A stretch of 64,000 bases of DNA, from assembly GCF_014385435.1 (NCBI RefSeq), contig NZ_JACSUD010000016.1, forward strand, positions 1 through 64,000, in the 5' to 3' direction. Position numbers and translations under genes: made by a program. The stretch is from Alloprevotella sp. Lung230. Its GTDB lineage: Bacteria > Bacteroidota > Bacteroidia > Bacteroidales > Bacteroidaceae. Of this stretch, positions 24,356 through 33,839 are shown in pieces (position 1 is the stretch's first letter; each line of letters starts with the position of its first letter). Below the pieces are notes generated by a model. That model had not been told where the DNA came from, did not search any database, and was given only the letters and a program-made list of their open reading frames with translations.

Positions 24356-25648
24356 TTAGAGTTGGAAAGCCTTCTTGATGTCGTCCACGCGGTCAAGCTT
24401 TTCCCAGGTGAAGAGTTCGACATCGAGGGTTTTCGGGGCTTCGCCACGCTGCTGGAAAGTCTTGGTGACGATGCGATTTTGGCGTCCCATGTGGCCGTAG
24501 CGGGCAGTCTCTTCGTACATGGGCTGGCGGAGCTTGAGGGTGCGTTCGATGGCGGCAGGGCGCAGATCGAAGAGGGTTTTGATTTTTTCGGCAATCTCGC
24601 CATCGCTCAGCGCCACCTTGCTCTTGCCGTAGGTATCGACAAAGACGCTCACAGGGTCGGCCACACCGATGGCATAAGCCAGTTGGACAAGCATTTCGTC
24701 GGCCACGCCGGCAGCCACCATGTTTTTGGCGATGTAGCGTGCGGCATAAGCGGCCGAACGGTCCACTTTGGAGGGGTCTTTTCCGGAGAAAGCACCTCCG
24801 CCGTGAGCACCTTTGCCGCCATAAGTGTCAACAATAATCTTGCGACCCGTCAAACCAGTGTCGCCGTGAGGGCCGCCGATGACAAACTTGCCCGTGGGAT
24901 TGACGTGATATTTAATGTCGCTGTGTGCAAACAAGGCCTTCACTTCGGGAGTCGTGACGCGACCACTGAGGACGCGGGGGATGAGGATTTCGATGACATC
25001 TTTGCGAATTTTCGCCAACATCTGCTCGTCGGCAGCAGCTTGACTGCCGGCCTCTTCGGCGCTGATGAAGTCGTCATGCTGGGTGCTCACAACGATGGTG
25101 TCGATGCGGGTGGCACATCCGTTGTCGTCATACTCCACGGTGACCTGACTTTTAGAGTCGGGGCGCAGATAGGTCATCACCTTGCCCTCGCGGCGGATGT
25201 CGGCCAAGACGATGAGGATGTCGTGGGCCAGGGAGAGAGGGAGGGGCATGTAGCGGTCGGTTTCGTTGTTGGCATAGCCGAACATCATGCCTTGGTCGCC
25301 GGCGCCTTGTTCGTCGGGATTGATGCGTTCCACGCCGCGGTTGATGTCTTCGCTCTGTTCGTGAATGGCCGAGAGAATACCGCAGCTGTCGGCGTCAAAC
25401 TTGTATTCAGCCTTGGTGTAGCCGATGCGGCGGATGGTGCGGCGCACGGTGTCTTGGAGGTCGACGTAGGCATCGGACTTCACTTCGCCCGCCACCACCA
25501 CTTGGCCGGTGGTGACGAGGGTTTCGCAAGCCACCTTAGAGGTGGGGTCGAACGCCAGAAGTTCGTCGAGAACGGCATCGGAGATTTGGTCTGCTACTTT
25601 GTCAGGGTGTCCTTCCGACACCGATTCGGAGGTGAAAAGATAAGCCAT
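24356..25648 (-). CDS. metK: S-adenosylmethionine synthetase
   Basis: A 430-residue enzyme making SAM from methionine and ATP. It starts [21 protein letters not shown] at 25648, the conserved N-terminus with the ATP-binding histidine. [12 protein letters not shown] and [18 protein letters not shown] also match the family. The upstream in-frame extension to 25759 is not conserved-looking and is rejected. Its leader runs 255 nt back to tRNA-Leu. Confidence 0.97.
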   Translation of the reverse strand: MAYLFTSESVSEGHPDKVADQISDAVLDELLAFDPTSKVACETLVTTGQVVVAGEVKSDAYVDLQDTVRRTIRRIGYTKAEYKFDADSCGILSAIHEQSEDINRGVERINPDEQGAGDQGMMFGYANNETDRYMPLPLSLAHDILIVLADIRREGKVMTYLRPDSKSQVTVEYDDNGCATRIDTIVVSTQHDDFISAEEAGSQAAADEQMLAKIRKDVIEILIPRVLSGRVTTPEVKALFAHSDIKYHVNPTGKFVIGGPHGDTGLTGRKIIVDTYGGKGAHGGGAFSGKDPSKVDRSAAYAARYIAKNMVAAGVADEMLVQLAYAIGVADPVSVFVDTYGKSKVALSDGEIAEKIKTLFDLRPAAIERTLKLRQPMYEETARYGHMGRQNRIVTKTFQQRGEAPKTLDVELFTWEKLDRVDDIKKAFQL

Positions 25649-25903
25649 TGTGCTGTTGTTGTTTTGAAACGTTGAGAAAAAACGGCGCACGTCTATAAAC
25701 AAAAAACGCCTGCCGGTTGCCGGAGTGGCAAAAGCAGAACGAAGCAGATGGAGGTGCAAGAGAAAGTAGCTTTTTCTTCTCCCGAGAAGAAGAACGAGGG
25801 CGCAGCACTAAGTGGCATGCGGGTCGTTTTAGCATTTTTTTCTGAGGTTGCAAGCAGTCAAATCTGTCCTCGTTCGAAAAAAGGGAGTGGAAACACCTTG
25901 TTG
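25649..25903 (-). other. metK leader between tRNA-Leu and metK
   Basis: 255 bp without a gene. I see a TTCTTCTC-GG-GAGAAGAA hairpin near 25775-25795 but no classic SAM-I or SAM-II riboswitch core and no clear promoter. The tRNA-Leu promoter may therefore also serve metK. Confidence 0.4.
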
Positions 25904-25985
25904 TGCGCCTGATAGGACTCGAACCTACACGTCTCGCAACACCAGATCCTAAGTCTGGCGCGTCTACCAATTTCGCCACAGGCGC
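25904..25985 (-). tRNA. tRNA-Leu (anticodon TAG)
   Basis: An 82-nt cloverleaf: acceptor GCGCCTG / CAGGCGC with discriminator A, D arm GGCGAAATTGGTAGACGC, anticodon arm CCAGA-CTTAGGA-TCTGG giving TAG, a long variable arm typical of leucine tRNA, and GTAGGTTCGAGTCCTAT as T arm. CCA is not encoded. Confidence 0.95.
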
Positions 25986-25998
25986 GGTTTTCCGCCTG

Positions 25999-26029
25999 CA
26001 AAAGTACTGCTATTTGAGAAAAGTACAAA
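25999..26029 (-). promoter_or_regulatory. tRNA-Leu promoter
   Basis: TTTG (complement of 26026-26029), 19 bp, then TACTTTTG (complement of 25999-26006) on the minus strand, 13 bp before the tRNA. Confidence 0.7.
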
Positions 26030-26052
26030 GAAAACAGACAATATTTTTTGTC

Positions 26053-26078
26053 TTTCTCCCACGAATTGGTATTTTTGC
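26053..26078 (+). promoter_or_regulatory. Promoter of the T9SS-type protein gene
   Basis: A TTTTTTG run followed after 19 bp by TATTTTTG (26071-26078). The start codon follows 19 bp later. Confidence 0.6.
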
Positions 26079-26097
26079 ATCTTAAACTCCTCTTCGA

Positions 26098-26787
26098 ATG
26101 AACAAAACTCTCTTCCTTTTGCTGGCTTTTCTGCTCCCAATCGCTGTGTGGGGGCAAAGTCTTGTACCCACGGCTGCACCGGTGATGAAGATTGTCGCCG
26201 CCGACGGCACGACGAGCGAAGAGAGCAGTTACGAAGGGGGCGCCCCTCTCCACGTGCGCTTTGAGGCTCATCCCGAAAATCAAGGAGCACGAACACCGCT
26301 CTACGAATGGCGATTTCTGAAAGACGGCGACAGCACCCCCTTCTTGCTGCGCTACGACGAAAACACCGAATACACGTTCGCACAAAGCGGTAGTTTTAGG
26401 GTGCAGTTGTTGGCCTCCTTTGTGTTGGGGAAGGACACTGTTTCCTACGAGATGGACACGCCCTTCCGCATCGTCATCACAGAAAGCAAACTCGAAATGC
26501 CCAATGCCTTCACCCCCAATGGCGATGGCACGAACGATGTGTTCCGTGCCAAAGAAGGCTACCGCAGCCTGGTGGAGTTCAAAGCGATGGTGTTCAACCG
26601 ATGGGGCAAGAAGGTGGCTGAATGGGGCAATCCCGCCGATGGGTGGGACGGTCGCTCCGGCGGCAGTGATGCGCCCGATGGCGCTTACTACCTCGTGGTC
26701 AAAGCACGAGGAGCCGATGGGGTGCGCTACGACATCAAGAAGACCATCAATCTGTTGCGCAAAAGTATCGGGACGGGCGGCTCTTAA
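26098..26787 (+). CDS. Exported protein with T9SS type B (gliding-motility-type) sorting domain
   Basis: A 229-residue protein with a signal peptide (cleavage near VWGQ). A PKD-like beta-sandwich follows at about residues 45-125 (PLYEWRFLKDGD, SGSFRVQLLAS). The last about 90 residues are the type B C-terminal domain: PNAFTPNGDGTNDVF, FKAMVFNRWGKKV, GWDG and APDGAYYLVVKA. Such domains mark proteins for type IX secretion across the outer membrane. There is almost nothing besides the PKD and sorting domains, so the cargo role is unclear. It is followed by uvrA after 72 bp. Confidence 0.88.
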   Translation: MNKTLFLLLAFLLPIAVWGQSLVPTAAPVMKIVAADGTTSEESSYEGGAPLHVRFEAHPENQGARTPLYEWRFLKDGDSTPFLLRYDENTEYTFAQSGSFRVQLLASFVLGKDTVSYEMDTPFRIVITESKLEMPNAFTPNGDGTNDVFRAKEGYRSLVEFKAMVFNRWGKKVAEWGNPADGWDGRSGGSDAPDGAYYLVVKARGADGVRYDIKKTINLLRKSIGTGGS

Positions 26788-26859
26788 AACAGATGTTCTG
26801 AAACGGCTTTAAGAAATACCGCGAAAACCGCTTATTTTTGAAGAAACAGCAACACCACA

Positions 26860-29691
26860 ATGACTTCACAAGACAAAGGAAAAATAGAAATCCTCGGTGC
26901 GCGCGTTCACAACCTGAAGAACGTCGATGTCACCCTCCCGCGCCACGCCATGACGGTGATCACCGGTTTGAGCGGCAGTGGAAAGTCTTCGCTGGCTTTC
27001 GACACCCTTTATGCCGAAGGACAACGCCGCTACATTGAAACCTTTTCGGCCTACGCGCGCAACTTCCTCGACAATCTCGAACGTCCCGATGTCGATAAAA
27101 TCACCGGACTTTCTCCCGTCATCAGCATCGAGCAGAAGACTACGAACAAAAATCCGCGCTCCACGGTCGGCACCGTCACCGAAATCTACGACTTCCTCCG
27201 CTTGCTTTATGCCCGTGCGGGCGATGCCTACTCCTACATCAGCGGGGAGAAGATGGTGAAGTACACCGAGGAGCAAATCCTCGAGCGCATCCTGACCGAC
27301 TATGCCGACCGCAAGGTCTATCTCCTTGCGCCCTTGGTCAAACAGCGCAAAGGCCACTACAAGGAACTCTTTGAGAGCATTCGCAAAAAGGGATTCCTCA
27401 ACGTGCGCGTCGATGGCGAACTCCGATCCGTGGAACACGGTATGCGCCTCGACCGCTACAAAAATCACGACATCGAAGTGGTCATCGACAAGCTCCGCGT
27501 ACAGAGTAAGGACGAGGAGCGCTTGAAAAAGAGCGTGCGACAAGCCCTCCAACAAGGCGATGGACTGATGCTCATCCTCGATGCCGACACCGACGCCGTG
27601 CGCTTCTACTCGAAGCGGCTGATGTGTCCCACCACGGGATTGGCCTACCGAGAGCCGGCTCCCCACAACTTCTCGTTCAACTCCGCACAAGGCGCCTGCC
27701 CCAAGTGCAAAGGGTTGGGCTACGTCAATGTCATCGACCGCGAAAAAGTGTGTCCACGTCCCACCCTCAGTATCAAAGAGGGAGCGTTGGAACCATTGGG
27801 AAAATACAAAAATGCCCTCATCTTCTGGGAAATCGAGGCCGTGCTGCTCAAGTACGATTGCAGCCTCACCACCCCTGTTCAGGATATTCCCGAAGAGGCG
27901 ATGGGCGAAATCTTCAACGGATCGGGCGACCGCCTGCGCATTCCTGCTTCCATCGCCAAAACAAGCGAAGACTATTATGTCGAGTTTGCCGGATTGGTGA
28001 AGTACATTCAGCAGATGGCCGATGCCGAAATGTCGGCGGCCGCTCAGAAATGGGCCGACCAGTTTTCGAGCACCACCACCTGCCCCGACTGTCAGGGTCA
28101 GCGACTCAACCGCGAGGCGCTGTCGTTTAAGTTCGGAGGAAAAAACATTGCTGAACTCGCCCATATGGACATCGGCGAACTCTCCGAATGGTTGGCCGAT
28201 TTGGAAACGCAACTCACCGGAAAACAGGCGGCCATCGCCACCGAAATTCTCAAAGAGATTCGTTCGCGCTTGTCCTTTCTGCTCGATGTCGGGCTGGACT
28301 ACCTCTCCCTCGACCGCGCCACGATGACGCTTTCGGGCGGTGAAAGCCAGCGCATCCGTTTAGCCACGCAGATCGGCTCACAGTTGGTCAATGTGCTCTA
28401 CATCCTCGACGAACCCTCCATCGGCCTGCATCAGCGCGACAACGTGCGGCTCATTCGTTCGCTCCAGCAGTTGCGCGACACCGGCAACACCGTAGTGGTC
28501 GTGGAGCACGACAAAGATATGATGCTGGCGGCCGACTACGTGATCGACATCGGGCCGCGAGCAGGACGCAAAGGCGGGGAAGTCGTCTTTCAAGGGACAC
28601 CTCGGGAGATGCTCGCCACCCACACCCTCACCGCCGGCTACCTCACCGGCGAACGCCAAATAGAAGTGCCCGCCACTCGCCGTAAGGGCAACGGCACAGC
28701 CTTCCGCATCTTTGGCGCAAGCGGCAATAATCTCAAAGGCGTTGACGTGACCTTCCCTCTCGGCACCCTCACTTGTGTGACCGGTGTTTCGGGTTCGGGA
28801 AAATCGACCCTCATCAACGACACCCTGCTGCCCATTCTTTCGCAACACATCTATCGCTCCTTGCGCGAACCTATGCCCTACGACCGCATCGAAGGGTTGG
28901 AACATATCGACAAAGTAGTGGCGGTCGACCAGAGTCCGCTCGGACGCACACCGCGCTCCAATCCGGCCACTTACACCGGCGTTTTTGCTGACATCCGCAG
29001 CCTTTTTGTCAATCTGCCGGAAGCAAAAATCCGCGCCTACAAGCCGGGACGTTTCTCTTTCAATGTCAAAGGCGGACGCTGCGAGACCTGCAAGGGCAAT
29101 GGCTACAAGACCATCGAGATGAACTTCCTCCCCGATGTCTACGTGCCGTGCGAAACCTGCCACGGCAAGCGCTACAACCGCGAAACGCTCGAAGTGCGCT
29201 TCAAAGGCAAGAGCATCAGCGATGTGCTTGATATGACCATCAACCAAGCTGTGGAGTTTTTTGAAAACGTGCCCAATATCCTCCATAAAATCAAAGTGTT
29301 GCAGGAAGTGGGACTGGGTTATTTGAAACTCGGGCAGTCGTGCACCACGCTGTCGGGCGGCGAAAGTCAGCGCGTCAAACTGGCCACCGAACTTTCCAAG
29401 CGCGACACCGGTCGGACGGTCTACATCCTCGACGAACCCACCACCGGACTGCATTTTGAAGACATCCGCGTGCTGCTCGGCGTCCTCAATCAACTCGTGG
29501 AGAAAGGCAACACCGTCATCGTGATTGAGCACAACCTCGATGTCATCAAAGTGGCCGACTATATCATCGATATGGGTCCCGAAGGCGGACGCGGCGGCGG
29601 ACAACTGATCGCTTGCGGAACGCCCGAAGAAGTCATCAAAGCCGGAAAGGGCTTTACCGCGAAATTCTTGAAGGAAGAACTCAAGCACTGA
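26860..29691 (+). CDS. uvrA: Excinuclease ABC subunit A
   Basis: A 943-residue DNA damage-recognition ATPase of nucleotide excision repair, full length. The first Walker A is GLSGSGKSSLAFD near residue 38; zinc-binding CxxC pairs occur in CPKCKGLG and CPDCQGQR, and in CETCKGNG and CETCHGKR. The two ABC signatures are LSGGESQRIRLA and LSGGESQRVKLA. A TATTTTTG box at 26833-26840 may be its own -7 element, though no -33 box is clear. Confidence 0.98.
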   Translation: MTSQDKGKIEILGARVHNLKNVDVTLPRHAMTVITGLSGSGKSSLAFDTLYAEGQRRYIETFSAYARNFLDNLERPDVDKITGLSPVISIEQKTTNKNPRSTVGTVTEIYDFLRLLYARAGDAYSYISGEKMVKYTEEQILERILTDYADRKVYLLAPLVKQRKGHYKELFESIRKKGFLNVRVDGELRSVEHGMRLDRYKNHDIEVVIDKLRVQSKDEERLKKSVRQALQQGDGLMLILDADTDAVRFYSKRLMCPTTGLAYREPAPHNFSFNSAQGACPKCKGLGYVNVIDREKVCPRPTLSIKEGALEPLGKYKNALIFWEIEAVLLKYDCSLTTPVQDIPEEAMGEIFNGSGDRLRIPASIAKTSEDYYVEFAGLVKYIQQMADAEMSAAAQKWADQFSSTTTCPDCQGQRLNREALSFKFGGKNIAELAHMDIGELSEWLADLETQLTGKQAAIATEILKEIRSRLSFLLDVGLDYLSLDRATMTLSGGESQRIRLATQIGSQLVNVLYILDEPSIGLHQRDNVRLIRSLQQLRDTGNTVVVVEHDKDMMLAADYVIDIGPRAGRKGGEVVFQGTPREMLATHTLTAGYLTGERQIEVPATRRKGNGTAFRIFGASGNNLKGVDVTFPLGTLTCVTGVSGSGKSTLINDTLLPILSQHIYRSLREPMPYDRIEGLEHIDKVVAVDQSPLGRTPRSNPATYTGVFADIRSLFVNLPEAKIRAYKPGRFSFNVKGGRCETCKGNGYKTIEMNFLPDVYVPCETCHGKRYNRETLEVRFKGKSISDVLDMTINQAVEFFENVPNILHKIKVLQEVGLGYLKLGQSCTTLSGGESQRVKLATELSKRDTGRTVYILDEPTTGLHFEDIRVLLGVLNQLVEKGNTVIVIEHNLDVIKVADYIIDMGPEGGRGGGQLIACGTPEEVIKAGKGFTAKFLKEELKH

Positions 29692-29770
29692 GTCGCACAA
29701 GCCTCTATTTTTTTCTCTCGACAAAAAATCATTTCAATCCATTATTCACCCCTAAATCCCTTACTACGTT

Positions 29771-31300
29771 ATGTTTGAAGGACAACCCAAAGGGCTCTTT
29801 GCCCTCGCCCTCGCCAATACTGGTGAGCGTTTCGGCTACTACACCATGTTGGCCGTGTTCGTGCTGTTCTTGCAGGAAAACTTCGGATGGAGTGCCGGTG
29901 TAGCCGGATCGTTCTATTCCACCTTCCTCATGTTCGTCTATTTCCTTCCTTTTATTGGAGGTATCTTGGCCGATAAATACGGCTATGGCCGTATGGTGAC
30001 GATTGGTATCATCATCATGTTCTTTGGCTATATGCTCTTGGCTGTTCCTCTTGGTGCCGGCAATTTGGCAGTTGCAGCCATCGTGGGAGCACTCACGTTT
30101 GTTTGTATCGGTACCGGCCTCTTTAAGGGCAATCTGCAAGTCATGGTGGGCGACCTGTACAATTCGCCCGAATTGGCCGGTAAGCGCGACTCTGCCTTCT
30201 CCCTCTTCTATATGGCCATCAATATTGGTGCCCTCTTTGCACCCACCGCAGCCGTAAAGATTATGGACTATGCTCAAAACGGAATGGGTTACTCCAAGGC
30301 CGATAGTTACCACTTTGCTTTTGCCGTGGCTTGTCTTTCGCTCATCGTGAGCATCGCCATCTATTTTGCTTTCCGCTCCACCTTCCGTCATGTGGAAGGC
30401 GGCACAAAGAAAAATGTGGCCGCAGCTCAAGAAACCACAGCCCCCGAACTTTCGGCTTCTGAAACGAGAGCACGCATCGTGGCACTCTGCCTCGTGTTTG
30501 CCGTGGTGATTTTCTTCTGGATGGCATTCCACCAAAACGGACTTACCCTCACCTATTTCGCGCGCGACTATGTGGCCACTTCTGCCACGGGAGTACAATC
30601 CATGTTCTTCGATGTCATCAACATTGTTTTAGTCATCGTTTCCATCTATGCCGCTTTTGCCGTAGTGCAGAGTAAGAGTACGAAGGGCAAAGGCATCGCA
30701 ACGCTCATTGTGTTTGCAGCCTTGGGTGCGCTTTACTACAAATATACGCAGATTTCCGGTGCCGTTGCTGTCGATGCTCCCATCTTCCAGCAATTCAATC
30801 CCAGTTTCGTGGTGGGCTTGACTCCCGTGAGCATCGCCCTCTTCGGTTGGTTGGGTAAGATCGGTAAAGAACCTTCCGCTCCTCGCAAAATTGCCTATGG
30901 TATGCTCGTGGCCGCAGTAGGTTTCGGCATTATGTTCTTCGGCTCGATGGGCTTGGCCACTCCCGACGAACAAAAAGCGGCGATTGATGCAGGAGGAGAA
31001 GTGGCACGCGTTTCTCCCAACTGGCTCATCTCGACTTACCTCGTTCTGACGTTTGCCGAACTTCTGCTTTCGCCCATGGGCATTTCGTTCGTGTCGAAGG
31101 TAGCTCCTCCCAAATACAAGGGTATGATGATGGGCGGCTGGTTTGTGGCTACGGCCATCGGTAACTTCCTCACCGTAATTCCTGCTTACCTCTGGGGCGG
31201 CCTCTCGCTCACCGTGGTTTGGGGTGTGCTCATCGCTTTGTGCGTGCTTTCCTTCATTTTCATCTTCTCGCAGATGAAGCGCCTCGAAAAGGTGTCCTAA
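29771..31300 (+). CDS. POT family proton-dependent oligopeptide transporter
   Basis: A 509-residue inner-membrane major-facilitator protein that imports di- and tripeptides with protons. The family motif ERFxYY appears as GERFGYYTM near residue 18, followed by GGILADKYGYGR and a C-terminal half of further membrane segments; about 12-14 segments can be counted. It fits with the exported S9 peptidase as part of peptide use. A strong terminator follows. Confidence 0.93.
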   Translation: MFEGQPKGLFALALANTGERFGYYTMLAVFVLFLQENFGWSAGVAGSFYSTFLMFVYFLPFIGGILADKYGYGRMVTIGIIIMFFGYMLLAVPLGAGNLAVAAIVGALTFVCIGTGLFKGNLQVMVGDLYNSPELAGKRDSAFSLFYMAINIGALFAPTAAVKIMDYAQNGMGYSKADSYHFAFAVACLSLIVSIAIYFAFRSTFRHVEGGTKKNVAAAQETTAPELSASETRARIVALCLVFAVVIFFWMAFHQNGLTLTYFARDYVATSATGVQSMFFDVINIVLVIVSIYAAFAVVQSKSTKGKGIATLIVFAALGALYYKYTQISGAVAVDAPIFQQFNPSFVVGLTPVSIALFGWLGKIGKEPSAPRKIAYGMLVAAVGFGIMFFGSMGLATPDEQKAAIDAGGEVARVSPNWLISTYLVLTFAELLLSPMGISFVSKVAPPKYKGMMMGGWFVATAIGNFLTVIPAYLWGGLSLTVVWGVLIALCVLSFIFIFSQMKRLEKVS

Positions 31301-31326
31301 ACCTCCGCGAAGCGCCAACATCCTCC

Positions 31327-31369
31327 AAGAGGGTATGCCCCACGTGCGGGCATACCCTCTTGTTGTTTT
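31327..31369 (+). terminator. Terminator of the peptide transporter gene
   Basis: AAGAGGGTATGCCC (31327-31340) pairs with 31348-31361 over a 7-nt loop and is followed by GTTGTTTTC. Confidence 0.88.
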
Positions 31370-31389
31370 CCCCTCCTACAAGACCCCAA

Positions 31390-31438
31390 AAAACACCACC
31401 GCGGGCAGAGAGGCGCAGTGCTTCTCTGCCCGCGGTGG
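31390..31438 (-). terminator. Terminator of the GH16 gene
   Basis: A 16-bp perfect stem CCACCGCGGGCAGAGA with its complement (31396-31411 and 31423-31438) is followed on the minus strand by TGTTTTTTGG. It is arranged back to back with the plus-strand terminator at 31327. Confidence 0.9.
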
Positions 31439-31506
31439 CATTTCAGTGGCAGCTTTGATCGGTGATGTGTTCAAAAAGTGTACGTTCAAAAAGCGGGGGA
31501 AATGTG

Positions 31507-33366
31507 TCAGAAGACGAGGCGCTTTTCGCCCTTTCTCACCAGTACACCGTGGGAGGCATCAGGGTTGAGGACGCGGCGGCCGGAGAGGTCGTACCAGAAG
31601 GCAGAAGCGGTGCGCGCATCGGGACGGCCGTTGGGGGTGGTATCCCAAGCGTCGGGGTCAGGGTCGGCCAAGACAGTGTCGATGCCCGTGAGGGTGGGGT
31701 TTTGTTCGGCCGTCTGATAGACACGCACCCAGTCGAAACGCGTTTCGTAGACAAAAGCCGGGTCGGGATGTCCGGCCCAACTGCCATCGCCCACACTCTG
31801 GTTGAGGATGAGGTAGAACGGAGCCGTGTACGGCCACTGGCCGTTGGCCAAGGCATCGGCGTTGGTACTTTTGGGTGCACTGCCCACCTTCTCGCCGTCC
31901 ACGTACCAAGTGATGAGAGTGGGCGTCCACTCTGCGGCAAAGGTGTGGTAGGCGGTGTAGTCGATGTTGCGACCCTGCACGGCCGAGGTGGGGTCAGACT
32001 TGTGCTTGAGGTCGTAAGTCCAGTGGGAGTGGAGGGTGTGGTAGGACACGCTTTCCTCGTTGATTTGCTCCCAAATGTCGATTTCTCCGGCGTTCGGCCA
32101 ACCTTTGCTATTGTCTTGGGGCATCATCCAAAAGGCGGGGAAGTTGCCCTTGTGGGGATGCGTGAAAATGCGGGCTTCGACGCGGCCGTAACAGAAGGAG
32201 AATTTGCTTTCGCTTCTGATTCCTCCGCTGATAAAGGACTTCTCTTCTACACCTTTAAGACGTTCGGGAGTGGCCATGGCGCGGCAAACGAGTTCGCCGT
32301 TTTTCAAAAAGACGACAGCATCATCATCCGAGCAGAAACGATTCCAAGTGGATTTTCTGCGGAGGGTGCGCGACCAAAATTTATCGTTGGGCTGGGTGTT
32401 GTCGTCGCCTTCAAACTCTTCACTGAAAACGGGTAGGTATTTGGAATGACGAGTGGGTTTGTAGTGGGCGGTGAGCTGCACCCTCCCCTGCATAATTTCG
32501 GCCGGAAGGGTGACGATGCCTTGGTCGTTCGCTGTGAGCGCGAGGGTTTCCCACCGCGTTTCGCCTTCGGCCGCTCCCTCTTGCTGTTGAGCATAGCGCA
32601 CGGAAAGTTCTTCCACTTCGTAAGAGGGTTCTACCGGCACGACCCGCACTTTGAGCGCTTTCCCGCGCTGAGGTTGTAAGGGAAGCGCGCCCCGCTCGGC
32701 ATAGAGGTTGGCGTGGCGGGTGTCGAGTTGCAGGCTCACCTGCGGATAGGCGGTGGGGTGAAGACTGAGCGTAAAGTCGGCCACGGCGCCGCCATTGACC
32801 ACGATGCTGTTGTTGCCCGTAATGGTGCCGTCTTCGCCCAAAGCCCCTGCGGGATCGGTGTTGTTCCAATCAATTTTCACACGAAGGCGATAGTTGCCGG
32901 TGGCAAGGTCGTTCGGCAGTTGGAATGCCGGTGGTTGGAGGGCGTTTCCCCAGCCTCCGCCGTTTTGTGCGATGGGTTCTCCGAGCGAGTTCTTCCCATC
33001 GGCATAGGAGTAAGACACGAGTTCGTCGGCCGAGAAGCTCCCATCATTGTTGCGGTCGAGATAGACATATCCGTGCATCCAAGGCGATGCGCCCGACTGG
33101 TAGTTGAAGCGGATTTGCACCTTGTCGCCGGGCAGAGCGGTGAAGGCTTGTGCCGTGAGGTCGTTGTAGACAAACCGCGTGCCGACGTTGAGGGTTTGCG
33201 GTCCGTCGGCCGATTGTAGAGTGACGGCACGAAGCAGACGGTCGTTGCGGGTGATGGTTTGCGACTTGTCGAAGTTCAGCGCATAGTCGCCGGAGGTCTG
33301 TGCTGCTGCCGCAAAGGGCGTCACGGTGAGGAGGGCACAGAAAGCGAAAAGAGAGGGGAAGGACAT
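31507..33366 (-). CDS. Secreted GH16 endo-beta-glucanase (laminarinase-like) with T9SS-like tail
   Basis: A 619-residue exported glycoside hydrolase. The start at 33366 gives a signal peptide ending AAAAQ; the longer upstream frame is ignored. Residues about 60-200 resemble the GEVED module often found with type IX cargo (YVYLDRNNDGSFSADELVSY, GNYRLRVKIDW). The GH16 domain spans about 310-570 with catalytic Glu428, Asp430 and Glu433 in EIDIWE. Relatives cleave beta-1,3 or mixed beta-1,3/1,4-glucans. The C-terminal about 40 residues (WYDLSGRRVL, GVLVRKGEKRLVF) look like a type-A sorting tail. A good promoter lies about 115 bp upstream. Confidence 0.88.
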   Translation of the reverse strand: MSFPSLFAFCALLTVTPFAAAAQTSGDYALNFDKSQTITRNDRLLRAVTLQSADGPQTLNVGTRFVYNDLTAQAFTALPGDKVQIRFNYQSGASPWMHGYVYLDRNNDGSFSADELVSYSYADGKNSLGEPIAQNGGGWGNALQPPAFQLPNDLATGNYRLRVKIDWNNTDPAGALGEDGTITGNNSIVVNGGAVADFTLSLHPTAYPQVSLQLDTRHANLYAERGALPLQPQRGKALKVRVVPVEPSYEVEELSVRYAQQQEGAAEGETRWETLALTANDQGIVTLPAEIMQGRVQLTAHYKPTRHSKYLPVFSEEFEGDDNTQPNDKFWSRTLRRKSTWNRFCSDDDAVVFLKNGELVCRAMATPERLKGVEEKSFISGGIRSESKFSFCYGRVEARIFTHPHKGNFPAFWMMPQDNSKGWPNAGEIDIWEQINEESVSYHTLHSHWTYDLKHKSDPTSAVQGRNIDYTAYHTFAAEWTPTLITWYVDGEKVGSAPKSTNADALANGQWPYTAPFYLILNQSVGDGSWAGHPDPAFVYETRFDWVRVYQTAEQNPTLTGIDTVLADPDPDAWDTTPNGRPDARTASAFWYDLSGRRVLNPDASHGVLVRKGEKRLVF

Positions 33367-33481
33367 GGTAAAAGAGAGGGGGGATGGTGGGGGTGAATAT
33401 TCGATAAAAACGCCCATCGGACGGTAGCTGCAGCAAGACGTTGTCGATGGCCGCAGCAAGATTCTGCCGATGAGTATGGTG

Positions 33482-33512
33482 CAAAGGTACGAAATTAAGA
33501 GGAATGCGCAAA
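33482..33512 (-). promoter_or_regulatory. GH16 promoter
   Basis: TTTG (complement of 33509-33512), 19 bp, then TACCTTTG (complement of 33482-33489). Confidence 0.65.
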
Positions 33513-33582
33513 TGTCTCCTAACGACTTTCTCCTCGGCACGTTACTTCCGTGCGCTTCGGAACGGCAAGCAGCAAACGTCCC

Positions 33583-33671
33583 ATCGCGAGGAGACGTTCG
33601 TCCCTTCCCGAGGAGACAAACGTTCCTTCACGAAGAGACATTCGTCCCTTCGTGAAGAGACGAAAACTACT
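33583..33671. repeat. Four tandem 22-bp repeats between GH16 and the TonB receptor
   Basis: Units begin GAGGAGACGTTCGTCCCTTC, GAGGAGACAAACGTTCCTTC, GAAGAGACATTCGTCCCTTC and GAAGAGACGAAAACTACTTC. They lie between the divergent promoters (GH16 at about 33480-33512, TonB receptor at 33787-33817). They could be operator-like binding sites or a variable-number repeat. Confidence 0.75.
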
Positions 33672-33786
33672 TCCGTGAGCATTGCCACCGGAAGGCGGGC
33701 AGTTTCGCCCCGCCCACTCGCCGTTCATCGCCACATGTGGGTATCGCTCCGGTGAAAAAGGAGTGCGCTTTACCCAAAATTGGGGA

Positions 33787-33817
33787 TTGTGTGCCCCAAA
33801 GGGAGTCTGTATCTTTG
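33787..33817 (+). promoter_or_regulatory. TonB receptor promoter
   Basis: TTG (33787-33789), 20 bp, TATCTTTG (33810-33817); the start codon is 22 bp further. Confidence 0.7.
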
Positions 33818-33839
33818 CAGGACGAATAAATACCGTTAT

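Noticed and set aside
25649-25903. SAM riboswitch in the metK leader
   Set aside because: No recognisable SAM-I, SAM-II or SAM/SAH core pattern could be found by eye; a covariance search would decide.
25858-26385. Minus-strand frames across tRNA-Leu and the T9SS-type gene
   Set aside because: They cover a tRNA and run antisense to a protein with a clear sorting domain.
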